Below, in pieces: positions 1-8,880 of a stretch of DNA of 64,000 bases (positions are counted from its first letter, which is position 1; each line of letters begins with the position of its first letter). The notes beneath the pieces are model-generated. The model saw only the letters and a program-made list of their open reading frames with translations. It was not told where the DNA came from and made no database searches. The stretch covers positions 1 to 64,000 of the forward strand of contig DASPZP010000034.1 of assembly GCA_035636195.1 (NCBI GenBank), given 5' to 3'. Source of the stretch: Anaeromyxobacter_A sp035636195 (lineage in GTDB: Bacteria; Myxococcota; Myxococcia; Myxococcales; Anaeromyxobacteraceae). The position numbers and the translations under genes were made by a program.

Positions 1-2
1 CG

Positions 3-455
3 GCGCCTCGCCCCGACGCGGCCCCGATCGCCATCCTCCCGGTCGAGGACCGCCGCCCGGATCCGAACAGCCTGGGCGAGGTGGGCAACAGGTCATTCGG
101 TAGCTCCGAGCTGAAGGGCTGGGTGGACGAGCAGCTCGCCGCGCTCGCCTCCCCCGACTTCGTGGTCGTGAAGGGACCGGCACCGCGGCCGCCGCGCCTC
201 ACGGTCCGTCCGCGCATCCTCAAGGCCTACGTCGGCGCGCTCGACGTGACGAAGAGCGCGGTCATCGTCATCGAGGTCGAGTTCGTGCCTGCCGGCGGGG
301 CATCGGTCTCACGCGTCTTCCGCGGCCAGGACGCCAGCCTGAACTGGGGGAATGGCCAGGGCGAGGTCACCCGCGCGCTCCAGCGCGCCACGGCGGCGTG
401 CCTGGAGCAGATCCGCGGCGACATAGAGCACCGGCTGCGGGCGGGCCGCGCCTGA
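3..455 (+). CDS. C-terminal part of a hypothetical protein (5' end outside the window)
   Basis: The reading frame is open from the first bases and closes at 455. A GTG at 81 could start a 124-aa protein, but codons upstream of it read sensibly (APIAILPVEDRR, then NSLGEV), so the gene most likely begins left of the window. The visible part has alternating hydrophobic residues typical of a beta-rich fold and ends in a basic tail. No catalytic motif is visible and I do not recognise the family; the pattern resembles small periplasmic or lipoprotein-like proteins of this group. It lies left of the first tRNA fragment, so it may belong to a neighbouring island segment. Confidence 0.55.
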   Translation, partial: APRPDAAPIAILPVEDRRPDPNSLGEVGNRSFGSSELKGWVDEQLAALASPDFVVVKGPAPRPPRLTVRPRILKAYVGALDVTKSAVIVIEVEFVPAGGASVSRVFRGQDASLNWGNGQGEVTRALQRATAACLEQIRGDIEHRLRAGRA

Positions 456-570
456 GGCGCGGGGGGCCTGGACCTCACCCCGCCTCACGCGCCGCCCTCC
501 CCTCGCGCGACCGCACCTCGAGCGCGGCGCCCACCGGCTCGAGCGAGAAGATGAGCGCGGCCCGCACCGC

Positions 571-832
571 GGTGGTGTGGCGTTGCTTCTCATCCAGACG
601 CTGTCGCACGCCAACGGGCAGGTGCTCGTCGCGGTCGGGAACACGGGCGTGGGCCTCAAGCCGGACGCGCGGGGGCGGATCTTCGACGCCTTCTACACCA
701 CGAAGCCCGGCGGATCGGCATGGAGCTGTCGATCAGCGGATTGATCGTCGACAGCCACGGAAGTCGCCTGTGGGGCCCAACTGCTCCTCGACCTTTTCAT
801 CAACGCGGCGAGGCGATGAGCGCCATGTGATG
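571..832 (+). pseudogene. Histidine kinase ATPase-domain remnant, frameshifted
   Basis: Conceptual translation gives the end of a HATPase domain: a GNTGVGL box (G1-like), then RIFDAFYTTKPGG (F box), both in one frame. The expected G2 segment (GMELSISGLIVDSHG) continues in another frame, showing a frameshift near 715. Only the last third of a kinase is present: no dimerisation or phospho-acceptor region lies upstream. It is a dead fragment next to the tRNA-derived junction at 1032 and probably reflects island decay. Confidence 0.6.
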
Positions 833-1031
833 TGAAACGGCCGCGGGAGCTGGCTTGGCCCGATCGCGTGGACACCAGGGTTAGTGCGCACGCTTCTCGG
901 GCGACATCAGGAACCGTCCAGGCAAGGTTTGGGCAAGGTCCTGCCCAGCCGAGCGGGATTCATCGGGCCCGAACCAGCCTAGAACCTGCGTTTTGCGCCT
1001 ATTTCCGAGGGTCCCGCGCCGCCCGATCAAA

Positions 1032-1076
1032 TTCCCAAGCTGAGGGTCGCCGGTTCGAATCCGGTTTCCCGCTCCA
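1032..1076 (+). repeat. tRNA-Gly 3'-half, attachment-site copy 1
   Basis: A 45-bp segment starts at the anticodon loop (TTCCCAA, triplet CCC), includes the T-arm with GGTTCGAATCC, and ends with an acceptor strand plus encoded CCA. It equals the 3' half of a tRNA-Gly. No 5' half (D-arm) lies upstream, so it is not a working tRNA. The same 45 bp recurs at 13292 (identical) and 16402 (one mismatch), all in the same orientation, as expected of att sites left by tRNA-targeting integrases. Reverse translations of such ends (motif GNRIRTGDPQLG) are a known annotation artefact. Confidence 0.85.
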
Positions 1077-1084
1077 AGTAAATC

Positions 1085-1114
1085 AAGAGGTTCCGTCGCG
1101 AGGCGGGACCTCTT
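1085..1114 (+). terminator. tRNA-associated hairpin after att copy 1
   Basis: AAGAGGT (1085-1091) pairs with ACCTCTT (1108-1114) around a loop containing TTCCG and CGCGAGGCGGG. The same position after copy 2 carries a hairpin with different but still complementary arms, so pairing is conserved while sequence is not. This suggests a functional terminator once following the tRNA gene or the integrase gene. Confidence 0.55.
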
Positions 1115-1178
1115 GGCGTTTCTGGGCAACCGGCTGGGCAACCTTCTTTCGCGGTGGGTTGCGGACGCCGGCGACTGC

Positions 1179-2000
1179 TCAGTCGAACCGATGACCGTAA
1201 CGTATCCCCAACCGGTCGAGCCCCTGGTTCGGCCGGGCGAAGCTGCCATTCGACAGGTGCTCCCAGATGACCGAGATGCCCGCGCGCCCGTGCAAGCGCC
1301 AGCCGGCCTCGAGCCCGATGTGGAAGAGGAAGCGCGATCCCAGCTCGCTGCGCTGCTGAGTCGCGCGATGCAGCGCACCGTCGTGCCACGCTCCACCCAG
1401 GAACGCCTCCGCGAACGGCCCTGCACGACACGCATGGCCCCAGTCGAGGTCGGCGTAGACGTCATCCGTGTAGCCGGCGAGATTCACGGAGGCGCCCACG
1501 CGCGGTCGGGGAGAACCAATTTGGCGGAGGATCCCGGGGCTCACGAAGATGACCTCGCCGCTCACGTTGACGCCGCGCTCGTGCCGGTGGTGGAACGGGT
1601 TGGGGAACGTCAGCCCCGCTCTGTCAGTGAACGCCAGGTCGTTGCTGAGCACGCCCAGGCGCAGCTCGGAGACGACCCCCCATAAAGCACCGGAGGCCCG
1701 GATCGGGCCGGCGATCGGCGCTCGGCCGGACGGAGGGGGCGTGAACCATTCACCGATCGTGAGGCCGTTCGTGAATATGCACTCATCCAGCAGCTCCGCG
1801 CCGAGGACGATCGTGCGGTTCAGGCGGTACGCGGGGTGTACGCCGACGGGAAAGCTCCGCCCGTCGTAGCAGTAGGGCCACGTGAGGCGCGCGAGCTCAA
1901 ACGCGACCGTGGGGCTCGGAGGGGAAGCGACTGCCACCTGGGCGAGGGCGCACAGGCACAGGCACCCTCGCGCGGCACGGCCCACGGGCTGATGCCTCAT
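1179..2000 (-). CDS. pagL: Lipid A deacylase, PagL/acyloxyacyl hydrolase family
   Basis: The 273-aa protein starts with a signal peptide (basic start, then a Cys/Leu/Ala-rich core, cleavage near the VASPP region) and continues as an outer-membrane beta-barrel of PagL type. The C-terminal signature is clear: the WEHLSNGSF segment carries the His-x-Ser pair of the PagL catalytic triad, followed by the NQGLDRLGIRYGHRF end typical of the family and ending on an aromatic-rich strand. PagL removes the 3-O-linked acyl chain of lipid A in the outer membrane. A second, broken copy of the C-terminus (about 75% identical by eye) lies at 19060-19274 on the other strand, evidence of duplication and decay in this window. 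Confidence 0.75.
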   Translation of the reverse strand: MRHQPVGRAARGCLCLCALAQVAVASPPSPTVAFELARLTWPYCYDGRSFPVGVHPAYRLNRTIVLGAELLDECIFTNGLTIGEWFTPPPSGRAPIAGPIRASGALWGVVSELRLGVLSNDLAFTDRAGLTFPNPFHHRHERGVNVSGEVIFVSPGILRQIGSPRPRVGASVNLAGYTDDVYADLDWGHACRAGPFAEAFLGGAWHDGALHRATQQRSELGSRFLFHIGLEAGWRLHGRAGISVIWEHLSNGSFARPNQGLDRLGIRYGHRFD

Positions 2001-2241
2001 TCGTGATCACCGCGCACGCGCACGTCTGCAGCTCGGAACCGCGGTCCGAGAGGCGCGTCGTGCGATGAGGTAGTGAACCGTCTCGCGAGGGAGTTGCCGC
2101 GACTTGATGGGTCGCAGCGTGCCGCGCGACGCGGCGGAGGGCGCTCCCCCGAGAAGCGCCCGGCAGGACCACCCCTCGACGAGCACACCTTGCGGCGAAC
2201 GATGAGCCGGATCGCGCGGCGCCGGGAGCCGGGCGTCGACG

Positions 2242-3114
2242 TCAGAGGCCGCGCGCCCACTCGGGACGCAGCGGGATGCCACCAGCCAGCGCGCGGTCCA
2301 CCGTCTCCACGATCCGGTCTCGGTCGCGCGGCAGGCGCCCCTCGAGCGGCAAGTAGTTGGAGGCGTGGTTGGTGCGGAAGATCGCGGCCGTCGGGGCGGA
2401 GGAGACCACGACGATGCGCAGCTCGTTCAGCATCTGCTCGACCGAGGGCAGTTCAAAGTCGCCGCGCTCAGCCAGCGTGCTGATGGGGGTGCCCGGAAGG
2501 ACCGTCAAGGTCAGGAGCGAGAGGTACTCCGGATCCATCTCGGTAACGAGGCGAGCAGAGCCCTCGGCGTGCTCGCGCGATCGCTCGGTGCCGCCGGCCC
2601 CGAGCAGGAAGATGGCCGAGACCTTCATCCCCGCCCCGTGCGCGCGCTTCGCTGCAAGGGCGTGCTCGGCGAAGCCAGCTCCCTTGGCGATCCGTTGGAA
2701 GGTGATGTCGTCGCCCGTCTCGGGTCCGACGTAGAGGAGCGAGAGCCCCAGCTCGCGTAGCCGTCCCAGCTCGGCGTCACTCTTGCCGGCGACGTTCAGC
2801 GCGGTGGCGTAGGCGCTGACCCGTCGTAGGCGCGGGAAGGCCTCACGGCAGGCGGCGAGGACCGGCTCCCAGTGGCCGAGCTCCATCGCCAGCGCGTCGC
2901 CGTCAGCGACGAAGATGCGGGTGACCTCCTGGCCGAAAGCGCTGCCGGCGGTTCGGATCTCGGCAACCAGCTCGTCAGTGGGCCGGACCCGGTAGCTCTT
3001 CGTCCGGTACATCGCGCAATAGGTACAGTGGTTCCAGGAGCACCCGATGGTGGCCTGCAGAATGAGTGAGTCGGCCTCGCTGGGCGGGCGGAAGATGGGC
3101 TCCTCGTAGTGCAT
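2242..3114 (-). CDS. Radical SAM family protein
   Basis: Predicted 290-aa iron-sulfur enzyme that would cleave S-adenosylmethionine reductively. The cluster motif sits near residue 30 in the stretch GCSWNHCTYCAMYR, with CX4CX2C spacing as seen in a subgroup of this superfamily that has the GCSWN signature. It is followed by the expected alternating beta/alpha pattern, a YVGPETGDD strand and a GVKVSAIFLLGAGG-like turn. ATG at 3114 (MHYEEP) is chosen because residues upstream look unconstrained. Substrate unknown; no precursor peptide or partner enzyme is adjacent. The gene follows a broken kinase and precedes pagL on the same strand. Confidence 0.75.
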   Translation of the reverse strand: MHYEEPIFRPPSEADSLILQATIGCSWNHCTYCAMYRTKSYRVRPTDELVAEIRTAGSAFGQEVTRIFVADGDALAMELGHWEPVLAACREAFPRLRRVSAYATALNVAGKSDAELGRLRELGLSLLYVGPETGDDITFQRIAKGAGFAEHALAAKRAHGAGMKVSAIFLLGAGGTERSREHAEGSARLVTEMDPEYLSLLTLTVLPGTPISTLAERGDFELPSVEQMLNELRIVVVSSAPTAAIFRTNHASNYLPLEGRLPRDRDRIVETVDRALAGGIPLRPEWARGL

Positions 3115-3153
3115 GGCGGGTGCTGCAAGATACACGGAAACACCAACGCGCCG

Positions 3154-3570
3154 TTCAGCCGAGCTGGTTGCGCACGAGGGCGCGCAGATCGGCGGCGTTG
3201 AACGGCTTCTCCAACCGCAGATTCGCAACCCGATCGAGGAACCGCTGCGCCGCTGGCGTGAACCCTCCGCCGGTGAGGAAGATCATGCGCGCGGCCTGCC
3301 CCGGGTCGGTCTCCATTTGAGCTCGTGCGCGACGCCCGCCGCCAACGTGCCGATGGATACCATCCGGTCGGCGACCAGCAGGCGCTTCTGCAGGTCGCGC
3401 TCGCGGGTGATGTCGCGCACCAGCGTGACGATGGCCAGCTCACCGTCGAAGTCGAGCCGGAACCCGACCAGCTCGGCCGGCAGCGTCGTCCCATCCGCGC
3501 GGAGCAGCTCGGTCTCCTTCGGCAGGACCGTCTGCCCAACCTGGATGCGCAGGAGCCGCTTGCGAGACCA
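3154..3570 (-). pseudogene. Hybrid histidine kinase remnant with the kinase core deleted
   Basis: The N-terminal part reads as a PAS domain ending in VRDITRERDLQKRL and passes into the start of a HisKA motif (MVSIGTLAAGVAHELK). There the frame breaks. In another frame the sequence resumes as the C-terminal half of a receiver domain (MIFLTGGGFTPAA, then LEKPFNAADLRALV) and stops at 3154. The whole ATP-binding domain and the receiver's phospho-acceptor Asp are missing, so a deletion joined HELK to the receiver tail near 3315-3325. It cannot signal. Confidence 0.65.
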
Positions 3571-3756
3571 GCATTCTTCGGCTCGCAGAGCCGAGGGCCT
3601 GGGGTTTGAAACCTTCAACTTCCTGCGAGTGAACGCGGGAGAGTTCGATTGTGATCGCGAGGCCCGGTCCTTGCGACGCGGGTCGCGGTGCCCGCCTCGC
3701 CCGACGGCCCGCACGTCTGGGAACGCCACCCCGGCGGCGCCTGCGCGCCGCTCGGA

Positions 3757-4240
3757 CGTTACCGGAGGCGCGAGCCGGAGAAGACCCTCCTCCACCAGGT
3801 CGTGCGCGAGGAGCTCGAGACGTTCCTCGCCCGCGCTCGCGAGCACAGCGCGCACGGACGCGGCCTGCCGGCCTTCGTCGAGCGGGAGCTGTGCGCCTAC
3901 CTCGACTGCGGCATCCTAGCCCGCGGCTTCGCCCGCCTCCGCTGTCCAGACTGCGGTTTCGAGCGGCTCGTCGCCTTCTCCTGTAAGGCGCACGTGTGCC
4001 CCTCCCGCGCCACCCGGCGGATGGAAGACAGCGCCGATCACTTCGTGCGCAACGTGCTTTCCGCCGGTGCCGGTGCGCCAGAGGGTCCTCTCGCTGCCGC
4101 GGCGGGTTCGCTTCCTGGCCGCCCGCCGTCCCGCCCTCGCCTCGCGCCTGCTCGCCGTCTTCACCCGCGCCGTCTTCGCCTGGCAGCGGCGGCGTTGCTC
4201 GGTCTGGGCGAGGGCGCCTGCGCCGGGGACGGCGCGCTGC
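3757..4240 (+). pseudogene. IS91-like transposase, N-terminal remnant
   Basis: The translation begins with a helix (LHQVVREELETFLARA) followed by LPAFVERELCAYLDCGILARGFARLRCPDCG and LVAFSCK, the N-terminal zinc-binding domain typical of IS91/IS801-family transposases. The second Cys pair is damaged (CKAHVCPSRATRRM instead of the usual GFCPSCGGRRM), and the conserved PVRQRVLSLPRRVRFL segment follows in a different frame. The catalytic HUH/tyrosine region is absent. It is an inactive trace of a rolling-circle-type element. Confidence 0.7.
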
Positions 4241-4602
4241 CGTGGCCGGCCCCTCCGGAGGCGCTGCGCGCGTCGCTTCTGCCCGTCTGCCTGCGGCCGC
4301 TGGTGAGCGCGGGCGGGGCGCGCGTCCAGCTCGCCAGCTTCCGCGGCGAGCCGGCGCAGGAGCCGCTCTACTTCACGCTTGCCGCGCGCCGGCTCCATGT
4401 CGCGCTCGAGTGGCAGCGCCGCGAGGCGGCGGCCGTGGTGGTGGACCCGACGCGGGCGCCGCCCCGGCCCGAGGCGGTGAGCGCGCTCATCGCCGGGACC
4501 GCCGCGCGGGAGCGGTCGCTCGAGCTCATGTTCCTGGTCGCGCGCGGTCTGGAGACGGCGCTCGCCGGACTGGCGGACCGGTTCATCGTGCGGGCGTCCT
4601 AG
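4241..4602 (+). pseudogene. Unidentified C-terminal gene fragment after the transposase remnant
   Basis: The frame of the damaged transposase continues open to 4602, but the last ~115 residues do not look like a transposase. They form a compact soluble sequence (RPLVSAGGARVQLASF, then FTLAARRLHVALEWQRREAAAVVVDP) ending in a helix-rich tail. There is no own start codon with a clear ribosome site. It is probably the 3' end of a different gene joined to the element by deletion. Family unknown; a chance open frame in GC-rich DNA cannot be excluded. Confidence 0.3.
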
Positions 4603-6230
4603 CGCCGCCCGGTCGCCCCGCCGCCGGCGGTCAGCTCTGTGCCCCCCGGGACCGAACTGATCGGAAGCTCCACGGCGAAGCAGGCGCCTTGGCCGAGCCG
4701 GCTCTCGACGTGGATCGCCCCCCCGAGCCGGGTAACGATCTCGCGAACGATCCACAGGCCGAGCCCCATCCCAGCGAAGCCGGAGTGCGTCACGGCCCGC
4801 TCGAAGCGCTGGAAGATCCGCTCGTGGTCATCGGGGGCGATCCCGATGCCGCCGTCTGCGACGGAGAGCCGGGCGGTGTCTCCGTTCGACCCGGCGACGA
4901 CGGAGATGGGCTTGCCTTTCCCGTACTTGATCGCATTCGAGACGAGATTGCTCACGATGTGATCGAGGCCGCTCTGGTCCCATGCACCCACGACCGGCCC
5001 ATCGGCCGCGATCTCGAGCGAGCAACCCGCATCGGAGGCTTCCTGCGCATGGCGCTCGGCCACCTCTCGCACCACCGCGCAGAGGTCCACTTGCTCGATG
5101 GAGACGTGGAAGCGACCGGCCTGAATCCGGGAGACGTCGAGCAGGTTCTTCACGAGATCGGTGAGGCGACGCACCTGCCGCGAGAGAGCAGCGATCTTGC
5201 TTCGCATGAGCGCGGGAGCGTTCGGGAGCTTCGCCATCGACCGCTCGGCGCTCGCGACGAGTAGCGTGAGGCCCGTGAGTGGCGTCTTCAGCTCGTGAGC
5301 GGCGATGGCCAGAAATTCGTCTCGTAGGCCGATGGCCTGCTGCGCCTGGCGGTACAGGCGCGCGTTCTCGATGGCCGTCCCGGCGCGTCGCGCGATCTCC
5401 TCTGCGAACGCCAGATCTTCGGGGCCATAGCGTCGCCCGGGCTCCGAGACGACGAGCGTGATCGCGCCCAGCACGCTCTCGCGTATCACGATCGGCACGA
5501 CCATCGCCGACGCCTGGAGCTCCGGCTGCCCGCTCGCCATCACTCGCGCCGCGCCCCGTGAAGCATCCGGATGCGAGCTGGCCAGGGAGTCTTCATCGCG
5601 AAGCTCGACCGCGCAGGCATCGGCGAGCTGCGGTACGACGAGTCGCGCGACGCCGGCGAGCGTCGCTTCGTAGTCGAACGAGGCGGACAGCGCCTTGCTC
5701 GCCTCCGCCAGCAGCCTGGCCCTCCCTTCCATCACCTCGGCGATGGCGCGTGCGGCGCGCTCCTCGGCGAGCACCAGCAACTCGCGGTCCGCCCTCTGCC
5801 GGGCCAGGGTGGCGCCGACCAGGCCTGCGACGCCGAGGTGCGCCTCCAGCGCGTGCGAGGGCAGCGTCCGCTCGCCCTCGTAGCCGATCACCAACGCCGT
5901 CTCGGTGCGACCGCGCACGCTGATCGGGAGGACCACGAAGGCGATGGGCGACGGGCCGTCGAGGCTCTCCATCGCCATCAAGCCGGTCTCCATGACCTGG
6001 TCGACCGCCCGCCGGAGCACCCCGCGGTCGGCCTCGGACAGGCCGCAGTCCTCGCTGCAACGCGACGGCTCGCAGAAGCAGACGATCTCGGGCGCGAAGA
6101 TGCCGCGGATGAGGTCGCGGCTCTCGGCCAGGACGTCGGCGCCGCTCAGCATGTTGGCGAAATACTGGGCGGCCCGGACGAATCCCTGTGCGCACGCATC
6201 ACGGCCGAGGCGGCTACCGGCGGTGGCCAT
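4599..6230 (-). CDS. GAF-domain sensor histidine kinase of the corrinoid operon
   Basis: A 543-aa soluble kinase without membrane segments. The N-terminal region (about 20-150) is GAF-like and holds an unusual Cys cluster (VCFCEPSRCSEDCGL) that could bind metal or a redox cofactor. A second GAF domain follows (about 180-300). The dimerisation domain has the H-box FLAIAAHELKTPLTGL (His near 316); the ATPase domain shows NAIKYG (N box), DGGIGI (G1), FQRFER (F) and GMGLGLWIV (G2). It begins 2 nt after the activator gene and is the last gene of the corrinoid operon, so it may sense a C1 substrate or corrinoid redox state. No response regulator lies beside it. Confidence 0.85.
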   Translation of the reverse strand: MATAGSRLGRDACAQGFVRAAQYFANMLSGADVLAESRDLIRGIFAPEIVCFCEPSRCSEDCGLSEADRGVLRRAVDQVMETGLMAMESLDGPSPIAFVVLPISVRGRTETALVIGYEGERTLPSHALEAHLGVAGLVGATLARQRADRELLVLAEERAARAIAEVMEGRARLLAEASKALSASFDYEATLAGVARLVVPQLADACAVELRDEDSLASSHPDASRGAARVMASGQPELQASAMVVPIVIRESVLGAITLVVSEPGRRYGPEDLAFAEEIARRAGTAIENARLYRQAQQAIGLRDEFLAIAAHELKTPLTGLTLLVASAERSMAKLPNAPALMRSKIAALSRQVRRLTDLVKNLLDVSRIQAGRFHVSIEQVDLCAVVREVAERHAQEASDAGCSLEIAADGPVVGAWDQSGLDHIVSNLVSNAIKYGKGKPISVVAGSNGDTARLSVADGGIGIAPDDHERIFQRFERAVTHSGFAGMGLGLWIVREIVTRLGGAIHVESRLGQGACFAVELPISSVPGGTELTAGGGATGRR

Positions 6231-6232
6231 CG

Positions 6233-7843
6233 CTAGTTCCTCACCGCGATGGGGCGGATGTAGAGATGGTCGAGGAAGAGATCATCGAAGGCCTCCTCCA
6301 TCGAGAGGTTGATCACCTTCGCCGTCCGTCTGATCTGCGCCAGCGCCGCCTCGGCCTCGTCGGAGACGATGATGTCGAGGGCCCCCTGCAGCGCGGAGTT
6401 GCCGACCAGCTGCACGCGCGCGGCGGGGACGGGCGGGAGGAGGCCGATGCGGGCGGCACTCTCGACGTCGAGATGCTGGCCGAAGCTCCCCGCCACGTGG
6501 ACGGCGCCGAGCTGATCGAAGCGCACGCCTGTGCGCCGAAGGAGCACCTCGATCCCGGCTGCGACCGCTGCCTTGGCGCGCTGCAAGGTGTCGATGTCGG
6601 CCTTGCTGACTGCGAACACGGCACCATCGACGGCGAGAGTCAGCGGCTCGCGGAGAATGCGGCCGCGCTCGTCGATCTCGCCCCCGGCCCGCAGGATCGC
6701 CAGCATGTCGACCAGACCCGAGCCGCAGATGCCGCGCGGTGGCGCTGACTCGAAGACCTCGCCGCGCCAGACGCCATCCGGCGAGCGCGACAGTCGATGG
6801 ATGGCGCCGGGCTCGGCCCCCATGCCACAGCCGATGCCCGTCGCTTCGAAGGCTGGCCCGCCGGCGGCCGCTGTCGCCCACAGGCGCTCGCCGTCCCACA
6901 GGGCGATCTCGGAGTTCGTGCCGAAGTCGATCAGCAGCGCTGGCGCGCCGTCCTCCGCGAGTCGGCAATGGATCGCGCCCGACAACAGGTCGGACCCCAC
7001 GAAGCCGCCCAGTGGTTGCACCAACTCGATCGCGGTCGAAGGGGCCAGGTTCCAAGCCTGAGCCAGCTCCGAGACATCGCCCGGCGAGCAGTCGATCGGC
7101 GCCTCCCAGCCGGAGGGGTCGAGCAGCGCCTCCGGACTCCGGCCGCTCAGCAGGGTCAGCATGGCGGAATTGCCCACGACCCGGACAATGCCCACGCCAG
7201 GGAGGGCGATACCCTCGTCCTGCGACAGATCGAGCAGCGCGCCACCGATCGCATCGACCACCCATCGCCGGAGCCGCTGTGCGGTGAGCTCCCGGCGAGC
7301 GGCGGCGTCCAGCCGCCCGATGACGTCGGCGCCCAGGCGTGCTTGCGGATTGGAGCCCGAGCGCATGGCAAGGCGCCGGCCGCTGGCGACGTCGCAGATC
7401 GCCACGGTGATCTGGGTCGTTCCCAGGTCCACGGCGACGCCCAACGGGAGTCCCCTTGCGGCGCGGCCCGGCGCGAGCGGATAAGCGGGCTGATAGGGCG
7501 GAGCGGCCGGCGCGCGCCAGGAAGAGGGGCGGGCCTGCTCGAGCACGGTGACGTCCATGTCGCCGGAAGGGATGACCTGACAGGCGAGCCGCGTCCTGGC
7601 CGCCACGGCCTCCTCGCCGAGGTGCAGCAACTCCGCGGTGGTCGGCGGCCCTGCGGTGCCTTCGTCGATGCGCACCCGGCATAGCCCGCAGGCTCCGATA
7701 CCGGAGCAGGCCGAGCGCACCCGCGCGCTGCTGGCGTTCAAGATGTCGCGCAGGCTGGCGCCCGGCCGGAAGGAGATGTGGCGGGCGGCCTCGTCCCCCT
7801 CGCCTTCGAGGCGGACCCCGATGTGGCGGACGTTGCTGGCCAT
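6233..7843 (-). CDS. Corrinoid reductive activase (RACE, 2Fe-2S plus ASKHA domain)
   Basis: 536 aa. The N-terminal ferredoxin-like domain has the plant-type 2Fe-2S spacing CSGIGACGLC (C-X5-C-X2-C) with a distal Cys in RLACQV. The remainder is an ASKHA ATPase fold: VDLGTTQITVAICD (phosphate-1), VVGNSAM, LIDFGTNSEIAL (phosphate-2) and GSGLVDMLA/HVAGSFG near the end, as in the DUF4445 family of RACE proteins. Such enzymes use ATP and low-potential electrons to reduce accidentally oxidised cob(II)alamin to cob(I)alamin in corrinoid methyltransferases. ATG at 7843 overlaps the upstream stop (TGATG), indicating translational coupling. Function by family and context is well supported. Confidence 0.88.
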   Translation of the reverse strand: MASNVRHIGVRLEGEGDEAARHISFRPGASLRDILNASSARVRSACSGIGACGLCRVRIDEGTAGPPTTAELLHLGEEAVAARTRLACQVIPSGDMDVTVLEQARPSSWRAPAAPPYQPAYPLAPGRAARGLPLGVAVDLGTTQITVAICDVASGRRLAMRSGSNPQARLGADVIGRLDAAARRELTAQRLRRWVVDAIGGALLDLSQDEGIALPGVGIVRVVGNSAMLTLLSGRSPEALLDPSGWEAPIDCSPGDVSELAQAWNLAPSTAIELVQPLGGFVGSDLLSGAIHCRLAEDGAPALLIDFGTNSEIALWDGERLWATAAAGGPAFEATGIGCGMGAEPGAIHRLSRSPDGVWRGEVFESAPPRGICGSGLVDMLAILRAGGEIDERGRILREPLTLAVDGAVFAVSKADIDTLQRAKAAVAAGIEVLLRRTGVRFDQLGAVHVAGSFGQHLDVESAARIGLLPPVPAARVQLVGNSALQGALDIIVSDEAEAALAQIRRTAKVINLSMEEAFDDLFLDHLYIRPIAVRN

Positions 7844-8880
7844 CAAACCTCGCTCTGCCCGCTCTTCCAGGCGAGGGCGGTGCGCACCATCGCAGCGATG
7901 GTGGCCTCCTGCGATTCCGGGGGAATCTCACATCCGGAGGAGAGGATGAAGCCTCCGCGGCGGTCGAAGACGTTAAGCAGCTGGCGGGCTTCACGCTCCA
8001 CGTCGGCGGCGCTGTCCGTGACGAAGCTCAGTGACTTGATGTTGCCATCGAGGCAGAGCCGGGAGTCGCCCAGGGCCTCGAGCAGCGCTTCGGGATCGAC
8101 GCAGTAGTCGAAGTTGCCGATGTCGGCGCCCAGCGCCACATAGTGCGGGAGAACAGCCCCGGTCTTCCCGGCAATGTGTAACCAGTTGCCTATTGCGCCA
8201 GCCTTCGTGAAGGCGCCGAAGAGCCACTTCAGCCGCGGGCCGATCATCTCGCGGAACAGGCCGGGAGGCACCACCTCCGGGCACGCTGCCGGCTCGAAGA
8301 CCAGCACGAGATGCGCCCCGGCCGCCAGCTGGGCGAGGCCGAAAGCCTTCCCCACCGCCGCAGTGTAGTCGAGCAGCTGAAGGAACCGATCGGGATCGTC
8401 GGCGGCGAGGAACAGCGCCTTCTCGATGCCCAGGAACTGCACCGCCAGGGTCATGGGCCCCTGGACGAGCCCCACCACGAGCGCCTCGTCGCCGCACGCG
8501 TCGCGCAGGCAGGTCGCCATCTCCAGCGCCATCGGCAGGCGCCCCGCCGTCCTGGGATCGGGGATGGTCAGGCGCCGGAAATCGTCGTCGGGGGCTAAGG
8601 GCGGCCGGGCCACCGCCGGATAGACGCCCCGGCGCGACTGGACCTCGCCACCGGCCGCTTCGGCTTCCAGGGTCAAGTCGAGCACGGCGAAGACCGCGTC
8701 GTAGCCGTAGCGAGCCCGCGCCTCGATCTGGCAGGCGGCAGCGACGACCCCCGAGGCCACATAGGCGTCGACGCTGCGGCCGCATGCCAGCGCCGCGTGC
8801 GCGAACACCTGCGCGATCACGGGCGGGCGATCGCAGGCCTGGAAGGCCATGGTGCGGCGAATCCGCGCGACGCTATCCAT
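7843..8880 (-). CDS. UROD-type (MtaA/MtvB-like) cobalamin methyltransferase
   Basis: 345-aa TIM-barrel protein of the uroporphyrinogen decarboxylase superfamily, in the branch that moves methyl groups to or from corrinoid proteins rather than making heme. Support comes from the fold pattern (VFEPAACPEVVPP, GADIGNFDYCVDP, LDGNIKSL) and its position between a corrinoid protein and a corrinoid activator. MtaA/MtbA enzymes bind zinc through His-x-Cys and a distal Cys. Here the first site reads LHIAGKT (His-x-Ala) while the distal Cys (SSGCEIPP) is kept, so the zinc site is atypical. It overlaps the upstream gene by 8 nt. It could be the substrate-side (methyltransferase I) or the acceptor-side enzyme. 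Confidence 0.78.
   Translation of the reverse strand: MDSVARIRRTMAFQACDRPPVIAQVFAHAALACGRSVDAYVASGVVAAACQIEARARYGYDAVFAVLDLTLEAEAAGGEVQSRRGVYPAVARPPLAPDDDFRRLTIPDPRTAGRLPMALEMATCLRDACGDEALVVGLVQGPMTLAVQFLGIEKALFLAADDPDRFLQLLDYTAAVGKAFGLAQLAAGAHLVLVFEPAACPEVVPPGLFREMIGPRLKWLFGAFTKAGAIGNWLHIAGKTGAVLPHYVALGADIGNFDYCVDPEALLEALGDSRLCLDGNIKSLSFVTDSAADVEREARQLLNVFDRRGGFILSSGCEIPPESQEATIAAMVRTALAWKSGQSEV

Noticed and set aside
1032..1076. A functional tRNA gene
   Set aside because: The D-arm and the 5' acceptor strand are missing upstream of all three copies.
881..1465. Small proteins containing GNRIRTGDPQLG or ERETGFEPATLSLG
   Set aside because: These are translations of the complementary strand of the tRNA-Gly 3' half, a known annotation artefact.
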